Origin: Rhodospirillales bacterium
Lineage (GTDB): Bacteria; Pseudomonadota; Alphaproteobacteria; Rhodospirillales; Defluviicoccaceae
Length of the DNA stretch: 64,000 nt
Assembly (NCBI GenBank): GCA_016793925.1
Contig: JAEULH010000026.1
Location: 22,501-86,500 of the forward strand
Direction of reading: 5' to 3'
Positions within the stretch are counted from its first letter, which is position 1. Every line of letters begins with the position of its first letter. The notes under the pieces were generated by a model. It had not been told where the DNA came from and searched no databases. It saw only the letters and a list, made by a program, of their open reading frames with translations. The position numbers and the translations under genes were made by a program. Below, in pieces: positions 50,105-57,342 of the stretch.

Positions 50105-50974
50105 TCAGGTCAGGGACTCGATGACGACATGCTCGCCGTCCAGATGGATTTGCGCGGGCTTGCCGATCAGATCCTCGGGGATGTCGTCGCGGACGCGCCA
50201 GTAGCCGCCGATCGAGACCAGTTCGGCTTCCAGGCTGCGGCAGAAAATGCGGGCCTCGGTGTTGCCGCCGATCCCCGCGAGCGCCCGCCCGCGCAAGGTG
50301 CCGTAGACGTGAATGTGGCCGTCGGCGATGAGCTCGGCGCCGGGGCTGATCGAGGCCAGCACGATCAGGTCGCCGCCCTGGGCATAGATCTGGCGGCCCG
50401 AGCGCACCGGCTGAGCGACGACCATGCTCGCCGTCGGCTCGGCCGTATGCTCCTGCTCAAGCGACGGCGCGTCCGCCGCCAGATCCTCCGCTTTGCCGGC
50501 CGCGCCGGCGCCGCCCCCATCGCCCCCGTCGCCCGCCTCGGCCGCGCCCGCGTCCGCCGCTCCGGAAGCTGCCGGCTCGGGTGCGTCGCTCGCCGGCGCG
50601 GTGCGGGGCGCTGCGCGGATGGGAGCCTGCCGGCCGGGCGGGAGCACGACCATGCCCGCGTTGACCGCGATCCGGTTCTGCTCCTCGGTGGCGTTCTGAA
50701 CGCCGAAGGCCATCAGCCGGTGCTGGCGCAGGCGGCGACGGAGCTCGGCCATATTGAACGGCGGCGCGTCGGCGAGGTCCTGCAGGTCGAGGACCACGGG
50801 CGCGTCCGTGAAAAAGCCCGGCGCCTGCGCAACCTTGTCCATCAACATCTGGTAGAACGCGGGGTGCTTCGGCTCGATCAGCCTCAGCACGATCATGGTG
50901 TAGGCGCCGCCGCGGAGTTGAAAGGGCGGTCTCTCGCTCTGCTCCGCCGGGTGCGCCTCTGCTGCGAAATTCAT
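50105..50974 (-). CDS. minC: Septum formation inhibitor MinC with a long Gly/Ala/Asp linker
   Basis: A 289-residue inhibitor of FtsZ assembly when started at ATG 50974, where GGGAAG precedes by six bases. The N-terminal domain (about 16-110, FQLRGGAYTMIVLRLIEPK) and the C-terminal dimerisation domain (about 185-289; YAQGGDLIVLASISPGAELIADG, HVYGTLRGRALAG) are standard. Between them is a linker of about 70 residues rich in Ala, Gly, Asp and Pro, longer than is usual. In-frame ATGs at 51037 and further upstream would lengthen the N-terminus. Operon order is minC-minD-minE. Confidence 0.93.
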   Translation of the reverse strand: MNFAAEAHPAEQSERPPFQLRGGAYTMIVLRLIEPKHPAFYQMLMDKVAQAPGFFTDAPVVLDLQDLADAPPFNMAELRRRLRQHRLMAFGVQNATEEQNRIAVNAGMVVLPPGRQAPIRAAPRTAPASDAPEPAASGAADAGAAEAGDGGDGGGAGAAGKAEDLAADAPSLEQEHTAEPTASMVVAQPVRSGRQIYAQGGDLIVLASISPGAELIADGHIHVYGTLRGRALAGIGGNTEARIFCRSLEAELVSIGGYWRVRDDIPEDLIGKPAQIHLDGEHVVIESLT

Positions 50975-51362
50975 CCAAACTTCCCGTTGTCTCCGGGCCG
51001 GGGAGATCGACCCCGATCCCGCATTCGCCTCCGGCATAATGGCTGCTCCGCCGCGCTCGATATACGGAATTTCCAGGGCGGCCATCCGATCGCTTGAGGA
51101 TATCAAGACAAGGCATTGCAATGAGAGACTCATCGCAGCCCAGCCCCCATGCCCTTCGCGGGATCGGCACTGTCTGGTCCAGGCTTTTGACGAGACCGAG
51201 AGGGCCGAATCAGCAAACCGATTCGGACTCGATCCCACAAAATATCGTACCCGGAGGGTTTTTCGACCCCATGCTGTAGTGTCGGAAGGCCTAGCCGGCC
51301 GAACGCTCGGAGGCGGCCCACCGCGGTGGCGGCCGCTCTCCCCGACATGCGCTCGCGGAGGC
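50975..51362. other. Intergenic region upstream of minC
   Basis: 388 bases without a certain gene, unless minC starts further upstream (ATG 51037). Contains a 12-bp perfect palindrome CCACCGCGGTGG at 51318-51329, just downstream of the sodC stop. Confidence 0.4.
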
Positions 51363-51875
51363 TTAGGAGGCTTTGATGACGCCGCAGGCGACGCGATCGC
51401 CGGAGCCGCCGATCGGCTGGGTCAACTGGTCGTCGGGGTGGGCGTGGATGACAACCGCCGAGCCGTCGCTGTCGAGCAGCGTCTTCATGTCGACCAGGGC
51501 CGTAAAGAACTCCGCCTCCGCCCTCCCGTCGGCGGCGGCGTAAAGGTTCGGCAGATCGCCGGCTTCCGGACCTTTCGGGTTGCGTAGGCCATGCTCGTTG
51601 CCGGAAGTCCTGATGTGGCCGCCGGCCGCCTTGAAATCCGGAGAACAGGACCCGACGGCGTGGAGATGGATCCCATGCGCCCCCGGCGACAGGCCCTCGA
51701 CCCGCACGTGAACGAGCACGCCGTGGGGCGTCGACTCCAGCATCGCCTCGCCCATCGACGCCCCGTCCGGGCCCCGCAAGGCGGCTTCGGCGGTGGCGCC
51801 GCCCGACGTTTCGGCGGCCTGTGCGCCACTCGTCGCGGTGATGGCCAGCAGGCTGGCCGCTGCGATCTTGAACAT
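51363..51875 (-). CDS. sodC: Periplasmic Cu,Zn superoxide dismutase with altered zinc-ligand position
   Basis: A 170-residue secreted enzyme with a signal peptide ending near AQA-AET (residue 20). The copper ligands His70, His72, His87 (bridging) and His144, the disulfide cysteines 77 and 164, zinc ligand His95 and Asp107 are in place. The position of the third zinc histidine (His80 in the human enzyme) is Glu104 in KGPEAGDL. This may weaken zinc binding or be functional with Glu as ligand. The gene is divergent from the coiled-coil operon; 388 bases separate it from minC. Confidence 0.92.
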   Translation of the reverse strand: MFKIAAASLLAITATSGAQAAETSGGATAEAALRGPDGASMGEAMLESTPHGVLVHVRVEGLSPGAHGIHLHAVGSCSPDFKAAGGHIRTSGNEHGLRNPKGPEAGDLPNLYAAADGRAEAEFFTALVDMKTLLDSDGSAVVIHAHPDDQLTQPIGGSGDRVACGVIKAS

Positions 51876-52252
51876 GCCTCGCTCCTGTTCCTGTGTGTTC
51901 CAACCTGAGGCTTGCGCCCGGCCGCGAAAGCCGCGCCCGAACCTTGGCCAAGATGAAAGTCAAGTAAAGCTGGGCTTACCCGGGTCCGGCTTGTGAAGGA
52001 ACGCCGTTTGGCGCAAGCCCCCTCCCCTCGTTATCGTCCGGATCAATGCAATCTACGTCTTTGCGCATTTTTTGCCACGCCCGGCGGTTCATGCACCCGC
52101 GGGTCAAGCTGATCCGAGCGCTCTTTTGGGGCGTATCCGGGAACAAGTTCTTTCTTCCCTCGGCAAACTGCTCTCTACTGTTTGATGGCACGTAGCGGCG
52201 ACGCCGACGCCTGCATCGGCCTAACAAGGTGTTCAGCGGGAGGATTTCAGCG
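51876..52252. other. Divergent region between sodC and the coiled-coil operon
   Basis: 377 bases without a gene. It must contain the promoter of the three-gene operon. The AT-rich stretch TTTGCGCATTTTTTGCCACGC (around 52060; not a single motif) and the weakly palindromic GAACAAGTTC near 52142 are the only notable spots; no clear sigma70 pair was found. Confidence 0.4.
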
Positions 52253-53437
52253 ATGGGCGAAGTCGCCGTCAGTCAACCGATGAAGTATCTCGACAAGGCG
52301 TTGAGCACGCTTCGCGATCTGGGCCTTGTTCCGGACAAGCGCGAGGAGGCGGCTCCCGTCGTTTCGCTGCTCAACCAGATCTCCGATCTCGACGAGGAGC
52401 GCATCGCCCTGATCGCCCGGACCCTCGATCAGATGTCGCTGTTCAACGAAGTCGTGCGCGAACAGATCAGCGCCATGGACGTTGGCGAACGCTATAACGA
52501 CATCGCCAAGTCGTTCAACTCCATTCGCGACGACGCCAAGCAGATGGTCGATCAGGTCGAGGACGGCAGGATCGACACCTTCGAGCGCCTCGCCAACATC
52601 TGGCAGAAGGCGACCCGCGGCGACATCGCCACCCGCTTCGACGGCATCAAAAAGACATACCTTCAGGTGGCGGCGGCGACGAAGGACCAGTTCGAGCGCG
52701 AGCACCTCATTCTCGAAGCCTATCGCGATTTTCGCGGCGCGCTGAAGGAGGCCGAGGTCATGGCCTTCGACGTCCTCAAGGCGGCCGAGAACAAGCTTGC
52801 CGCCGCCCGCGCCGCGGTCGATGCCGCCTCCGGCGCCGTCGAGCAGGCCGGACAGATCGAGCCGGCGGACCGGGCCAGGCTCGAACTTGCCCGGGACGAG
52901 AAGCTGCGGGCGTTGCAGAACGAGGAACGGCGCTACCAGATCGCCAAGGACCTCAGCGACAACCTGACCGTCGGCTACAACACCTCCGAGGTGATCATGG
53001 CGCGGCTGATGCAGACGACGAGCGCCAAGGAGCGGGTGTATCAGCAGTCCGTGAGCTTCTTTTCCACCAACGAGTCGGTGCTGACGGCGCTCAGCGCCTC
53101 GTTCACCGGCCTGCATGGCCTGAACGAGAGCACCAGGACGCTGAACACGATGAAGGACGGGATCAGCCAGAGCCTCGATACGCTGTCGGAGATCGGCGGC
53201 AAGGTCCAGGAAGAGGCGTTGAAGGCCGGCTACGGGCCGACGATCCGCGCCGAGTCGGTGAAGAAGCTGGTCGAGTCGGTGGTCAATTATCAGGAGCGGT
53301 CGGCAGAGATCATCGGCGAGATGCGCACGCTGAGCACCCAGAACGCACAGGAGATCGGCCGCGCCGTCGAGGACGGCAAACGCCGCATGGCTCGCCTGGC
53401 GCAGCAAAGCGCGGAACTGGCGACGACGCGCGGCTGA
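52253..53437 (+). CDS. Coiled-coil cytosolic protein, first gene of an unassigned operon
   Basis: A 394-residue protein starting at ATG 52253, with GGGAGGA eight bases upstream. No signal peptide or membrane helix. It is strongly helical: N-terminal half with SLLNQISDLDEERIALIARTLDQMSLFNEVV, a charged central coiled coil (about 150-230; AENKLAAARAAVDAASGAVEQAGQIEPADRARLELARDEKLRAL, spread over several heptads), and a C-terminal helix bundle with repeated NTS/NES spacing. Homologues in proteobacteria are annotated only as cell-surface or hypothetical protein. It is followed 11 bases later by a DUF6384-like gene and then by another coiled-coil gene, so the three are co-transcribed and probably interact. 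Function unknown. Confidence 0.82.
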   Translation: MGEVAVSQPMKYLDKALSTLRDLGLVPDKREEAAPVVSLLNQISDLDEERIALIARTLDQMSLFNEVVREQISAMDVGERYNDIAKSFNSIRDDAKQMVDQVEDGRIDTFERLANIWQKATRGDIATRFDGIKKTYLQVAAATKDQFEREHLILEAYRDFRGALKEAEVMAFDVLKAAENKLAAARAAVDAASGAVEQAGQIEPADRARLELARDEKLRALQNEERRYQIAKDLSDNLTVGYNTSEVIMARLMQTTSAKERVYQQSVSFFSTNESVLTALSASFTGLHGLNESTRTLNTMKDGISQSLDTLSEIGGKVQEEALKAGYGPTIRAESVKKLVESVVNYQERSAEIIGEMRTLSTQNAQEIGRAVEDGKRRMARLAQQSAELATTRG

Positions 53438-53448
53438 GCGACGCGACG

Positions 53449-54444
53449 ATGGCGGCATCGCAGGCAACACCCGGAGCCGCATCCGGGGCCGCATCCGGGG
53501 AGGAGCAGCCGCCCCAGGGGGGCGCGGCGCCGCCGCCGCTGGATGACGTGATGCTGGCGATGGACGTTGTCGACAACCTGCGCCATGCCGACAGGCTGGT
53601 CGAACGCGAACTGGGTTCCGACGCGCGCGACGCCGAACTCAAGGAACGGCTGCGTCGACTTTATGCCGCGCAGGGGATCGAGGTTCCCGAACGCATTCTC
53701 GACGAGGGCGTCGCGGCGCTGCGCGAGGACCGGTTCGTCTATCAGCCGCCGCCGGCCGGCATCGGGCGGTCGCTGGCCCTCCTCTGGGTGCGGCGCGGCC
53801 GGATGATGAAAATCGCCGCTGTCGCCGCCGGCGTGTCGGCGGCAGCGGGCGGCGGTTGGTATTTCGGTGTGCAGCTTCCCGAAGAGCGTCGCATCGCCGC
53901 CGAGCATCAGGAGCTCGCCGAGACCATTCCGCAACAGGCGCGCTCCGAACTCGAGCGCGTCGTCGCGGTGAGCGAGGAGCCGGCGGCAACGCAGGAGGCG
54001 CGCGACCTCGCCGCCGCGGTCGACGTCGCTTTGGCGGCCGACGATGCGCCGGCGGCGCGCGAGAAGCTGAGCGCCCTGACCGACCTGCGCAAGCGTCTGG
54101 AGCAAAGCTATACCTTGCGCATCCTCTCGCGACCGGGCGAGCAGAGCGGGGTCTGGCGGGTGCCGCGCTCCAACCCGAACGCGCGCAACTACTACATTCT
54201 CGTCGAGGCCATCGACGCGGCCGGTCGCCCGGTGGAGCTCGTGGTGCATAGCGAAGAAGACAACAAGACGGAGCGGGCGAACGTGTTCGGAATGCGGGTC
54301 GATGAGCAGACCTTCGATCGCATCAGGGCCGACAAGCAGGACGACGGGATCATCGAGAACAACCGCTTCGGCGAAAAGCAGCCGGGCTACCTCAAACCGC
54401 AGTTCTACTTTCCGACGCCCGGCGGCGTCATCCTCTCCTGGTGA
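53449..54444 (+). CDS. Single-pass DUF6384-like membrane protein
   Basis: A 331-residue bitopic protein. An Ala/Gly/Pro-rich N-terminus is followed by a short conserved helix LDDVMLAMDVVDNLRHADRLVE (31-52) and a cytosolic module up to residue 115; a single membrane helix spans about 121-140. The outer part has a helical stretch (144-220) and a beta-rich C-terminal domain (225-331) with NYYILVEAID and a GxxxPQFYFPTP-like end. This composition resembles DUF6384; assigned from memory, not computed. It lacks a clear ribosome-binding site and is translated after the first coiled-coil gene with an 11-base gap. It could link the cytosolic coiled-coil protein to the envelope. Confidence 0.82.
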   Translation: MAASQATPGAASGAASGEEQPPQGGAAPPPLDDVMLAMDVVDNLRHADRLVERELGSDARDAELKERLRRLYAAQGIEVPERILDEGVAALREDRFVYQPPPAGIGRSLALLWVRRGRMMKIAAVAAGVSAAAGGGWYFGVQLPEERRIAAEHQELAETIPQQARSELERVVAVSEEPAATQEARDLAAAVDVALAADDAPAAREKLSALTDLRKRLEQSYTLRILSRPGEQSGVWRVPRSNPNARNYYILVEAIDAAGRPVELVVHSEEDNKTERANVFGMRVDEQTFDRIRADKQDDGIIENNRFGEKQPGYLKPQFYFPTPGGVILSW

Positions 54445-54450
54445 GCGCAA

Positions 54451-55854
54451 ATGTTTAGCGCCTCGCAGTTGATCGGGTCGATGGACGATGCGTTCGGTGA
54501 TGCGCGCCAGCGTACCGACGCCCTGCACGCGCAAATGAACACGCTGAGCGCGCAACTGCTTCGGGTCAGGTCGGAAGAGAGCGAGGCCTACCGCCGGCTG
54601 GCTCAGGTGCGCCTCGGCTTGCCCGAGGACGATCCGTTGATCCGGGGCCTTGTGGCCCTGGATGCAAACGTTCGCGACGTCAAGCAGCGGCTCGAAGCCG
54701 GGACCGCGAAGCTCGATGCGGAGGTCGCCGCCATCGAGAACGAGGTGCAGGCGCTTCGCGCAGAGCGGGCTGCGGCAGCGGATGCGGTCGAAGGGCGCCG
54801 GGCGGCGTTCGACGCCGCGGCGGAGGACGCCCGCCGGCGTCTCGCGGCGACCGAACCCTACCGCCAGCAGCAGGCGGCGGCGCAGAAGGCGGCCGAGACG
54901 GCGACCGCCGCCGAAAGCAAGACCCGGCAGGCCGAGGCCGATCGGCGCGAGAAGGGCGAACCGTACGAAGCCGACGCGCTCTTCCAGTACCTGTGGGCGC
55001 GCGGCTACGGCACCTCCGCCTACGCCGCCGGGTTCCTTGCGCGCATGGTCGACGGCTGGGTCGCTCGCTTCGTCGGTTACGACAAGGCGCGCGCCGGTTT
55101 CGCCATGCTGACCGAAATCCCCCGCCGCCTTCAGGAGCATGCCCGCCGCCAGCGCGCCAACGCCACCGCCGAGGCCGAGTCGCTCGCGGCGATGGAGAGG
55201 GCCGCGCTGGACGAAGGCGATGCAGCCGCGCGTCATGCCGAGCTGGCGCAGGCCGAGACGAACGTCGATGCGATCGACGACCGGATCGAGGCCAAGAGCA
55301 AGGCGCTGGTCGAGGCCCAGGAGCGCCGCGCGCACGTGCTCGCCGGCGAGGATCCCGCCGGCGCCGCCGCGACCGCGGTCATTGTCGACGCCCTTCGTCG
55401 ACAGGAGCTGAGGGCTCTGCGCGACCAGGCCCGACGCACGGCCGCCCCCGACGACGACGCGGTTGTCCAGCAACTCGAAGCCCTCGAGGCGGAAGAGCAG
55501 CGCATCGCGACCGCGCTCGATCAGGCCAAGGCGGAGCAGGAACGCCAGCGCCGAGAACTGGAGGAGATCGAGGCGCTACGCCGCGACTACCGTCGGCGCG
55601 GATACAGTCGCGGCACCTTCGACAACGCCGCCGGCGCGATGCTTGGCACCATGCTCGGACAGGTCCTCGGCGGCGCCATCAGTCGCGACGTCTTCTGGGG
55701 CGAAATCGGCCGACATCACCGCCCGAGCCAGTTCCCCGGCGACGACTGGGGCGGTGGCGGCGGCTGGGGCGGCGGTGGTGGCGGCGGCTGGGGCGGCGGC
55801 AACGGTGGCGGCGGCGGCGGAGGCGGCGATTTCGACACGGGCGGAGGCTTCTGA
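54451..55854 (+). CDS. Coiled-coil protein with glycine-zipper and Gly/Trp-rich tail
   Basis: A 467-residue protein starting six bases after the DUF6384-like gene. It has extended coiled coils (about 18-140, 225-290 and 300-385), a Tyr/Trp-containing segment between them (RARGYGTSAYAAGFLARMVDGW), a glycine-zipper hydrophobic helix at about 392-411 (NAAGAMLGTMLGQVLGGAI), and a C-terminal tail of 34 residues consisting mainly of Gly with Trp and ending in DFDTGGGF. Tails of this type occur in YgcG/TPM and other membrane-stress proteins. No signal peptide. Function unknown; it converges with the AcvB gene 66 bases away. Confidence 0.82.
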   Translation: MFSASQLIGSMDDAFGDARQRTDALHAQMNTLSAQLLRVRSEESEAYRRLAQVRLGLPEDDPLIRGLVALDANVRDVKQRLEAGTAKLDAEVAAIENEVQALRAERAAAADAVEGRRAAFDAAAEDARRRLAATEPYRQQQAAAQKAAETATAAESKTRQAEADRREKGEPYEADALFQYLWARGYGTSAYAAGFLARMVDGWVARFVGYDKARAGFAMLTEIPRRLQEHARRQRANATAEAESLAAMERAALDEGDAAARHAELAQAETNVDAIDDRIEAKSKALVEAQERRAHVLAGEDPAGAAATAVIVDALRRQELRALRDQARRTAAPDDDAVVQQLEALEAEEQRIATALDQAKAEQERQRRELEEIEALRRDYRRRGYSRGTFDNAAGAMLGTMLGQVLGGAISRDVFWGEIGRHHRPSQFPGDDWGGGGGWGGGGGGGWGGGNGGGGGGGGDFDTGGGF

Positions 55855-55920
55855 ACGGATCTCCGCCGCGCCGGCCGCTGCGGTCGCGCGATCAGCGCCC
55901 GGGCCGCTGCCGTCGCGCGA

Positions 55921-57342
55921 TCAGCGCCGGACCGCTGCGCCCGGAGAGGCCGCGGCCGAGCGGCTTTGCGCGCCGGCGATGATGCGTTCGGCGATCTTCT
56001 CGTACTCGCCGTCGAAATGATGGCCGCCGGGCATGGCGATGACCTCCGCGCCGGACAGGGCCGGCGTCGGGCAGAGGCTGTCATCCTCTTCCTGGCCGTA
56101 AAAGCACTGCACCCGCGAGAGGTCGAGGTTCGCAATCTCGGGCCGGACGGGAAGCGCCTCGTCGCTCGGTCCAGCCCCGAGCCAGCCCGCAACCTGGATC
56201 GCGAAGTCGGCGCGCTCGGCAAGGCCGAGGAGCGATATCTGGACGATGCCCGCCTTCGCCTCGGGCGTCAGCCGGTTGATCGCGAACGGGAGGATGTCGG
56301 CGCCGAAGGAATAACCGATCAGTATGGCCTTCGGCGTACCCCACGCGTCCTGGTAGTGCGACAGGATCAGCGCCAGATCGGCGGCAATCCGCTCAGGCGT
56401 TTTCGCGTTCCAGAAGTAGCGCAGGCTGTCGACGCCGACGACGGGAACGCCGTTCGCCTGCAGCGCCTCGCCGAGGCGCCTGTCGGCGTCGCGCCAGCCG
56501 CCGTCGCCGGAATAGATGATCGCCATCAGCCCGCCGGGGTTGTCCACCGGCAACGGGACGAGCGGCAGTGCGCCGATGCCGACTTCTTCGGAATCGTCTG
56601 CCTGCTCGTGCGCCTGCGCCAGCACGGTGATGACGGAGGCCGGGAAATCGAAGTTGCCGCGTACGGCGATGGTCGCGGCGTCGGCTGCTGCGGCGTAAGC
56701 GGCGATGGTCGCGGCGTCGGGATGATCGCTCACGACCGCGAGCCAGCCGGGAAGCCCCGTCGCCGGTCGGTAATGAAACACGCCGTCCTTCGCGGGCTCG
56801 CTCTCGGCGCCGGCGCACAGCGGCGCCGGGCTCGCCAGGTCGCCGCTGAAGGAGACCGGGACCACGCCCGCGAAAAGGCCCTCCGGCGCCTGAGCGAGGA
56901 GCGCATAGGCCAAGGTGGCGCCGTCTCCCTTTCCCGCCAGGACCGGCGCGGCGCCGGCCACCTCCCCTCCATCCTCCCCGCCGGCGCCAAGGGCGGCCGC
57001 CGCCGCATTGGCGATCGCTTCGGAGAGGTCGATGCATCCCGCCCGTGTCCGCGGCGCATCGCCGAGGAGCCGCGGCGTGTCGAAGCCTATGACCGTTTCG
57101 CCGGCCTCCGCGATCGCCTTGGCCGCCGCGTCCATCGCCTCGTCCCAACCCTGCCGGTCTGAAAACAGCACGACCGCGCCGCGCGGCGGGACCGGGGGTG
57201 CCAGCACGCGAAACGGCGTCGGCGCCGCATGGCTGGCGTCGCCGTTCGGTTTCGTCCAAAGCGCCGAGACGACCACCGCTGCGACCAGAAGCAGCATCAG
57301 GATCAGCCCGAGGAAAGCTGCCCGCGTCGATGCCCTTGTCAT
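55921..57342 (-). CDS. acvB: AcvB/VirJ-family lysyl-phosphatidylglycerol-linked hydrolase
   Basis: A 473-residue periplasmic protein with one N-terminal membrane helix. The C-terminal alpha/beta-hydrolase domain has the nucleophile Ser345 in GYSFG, a candidate acid-turn region, and a histidine in GGHHFDGEY. The N-terminal half is a second, degenerate hydrolase-like domain, as in AcvB. In Rhizobium and Agrobacterium, AcvB is co-encoded with the MprF homologue LpiA and hydrolyses lysyl-PG. Here its ATG overlaps the mprF stop by four bases (ATGA), which strongly supports the same pairing. Confidence 0.93.
   Translation of the reverse strand: MTRASTRAAFLGLILMLLLVAAVVVSALWTKPNGDASHAAPTPFRVLAPPVPPRGAVVLFSDRQGWDEAMDAAAKAIAEAGETVIGFDTPRLLGDAPRTRAGCIDLSEAIANAAAAALGAGGEDGGEVAGAAPVLAGKGDGATLAYALLAQAPEGLFAGVVPVSFSGDLASPAPLCAGAESEPAKDGVFHYRPATGLPGWLAVVSDHPDAATIAAYAAAADAATIAVRGNFDFPASVITVLAQAHEQADDSEEVGIGALPLVPLPVDNPGGLMAIIYSGDGGWRDADRRLGEALQANGVPVVGVDSLRYFWNAKTPERIAADLALILSHYQDAWGTPKAILIGYSFGADILPFAINRLTPEAKAGIVQISLLGLAERADFAIQVAGWLGAGPSDEALPVRPEIANLDLSRVQCFYGQEEDDSLCPTPALSGAEVIAMPGGHHFDGEYEKIAERIIAGAQSRSAAASPGAAVRR

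Noticed and set aside
53449..53560. Repeated GGGGCCGCATCCGG-like bases at the start of the DUF6384-like gene
   Set aside because: Only a short Ala/Ser codon repeat inside a low-complexity N-terminus, not a mobile or CRISPR-like element.
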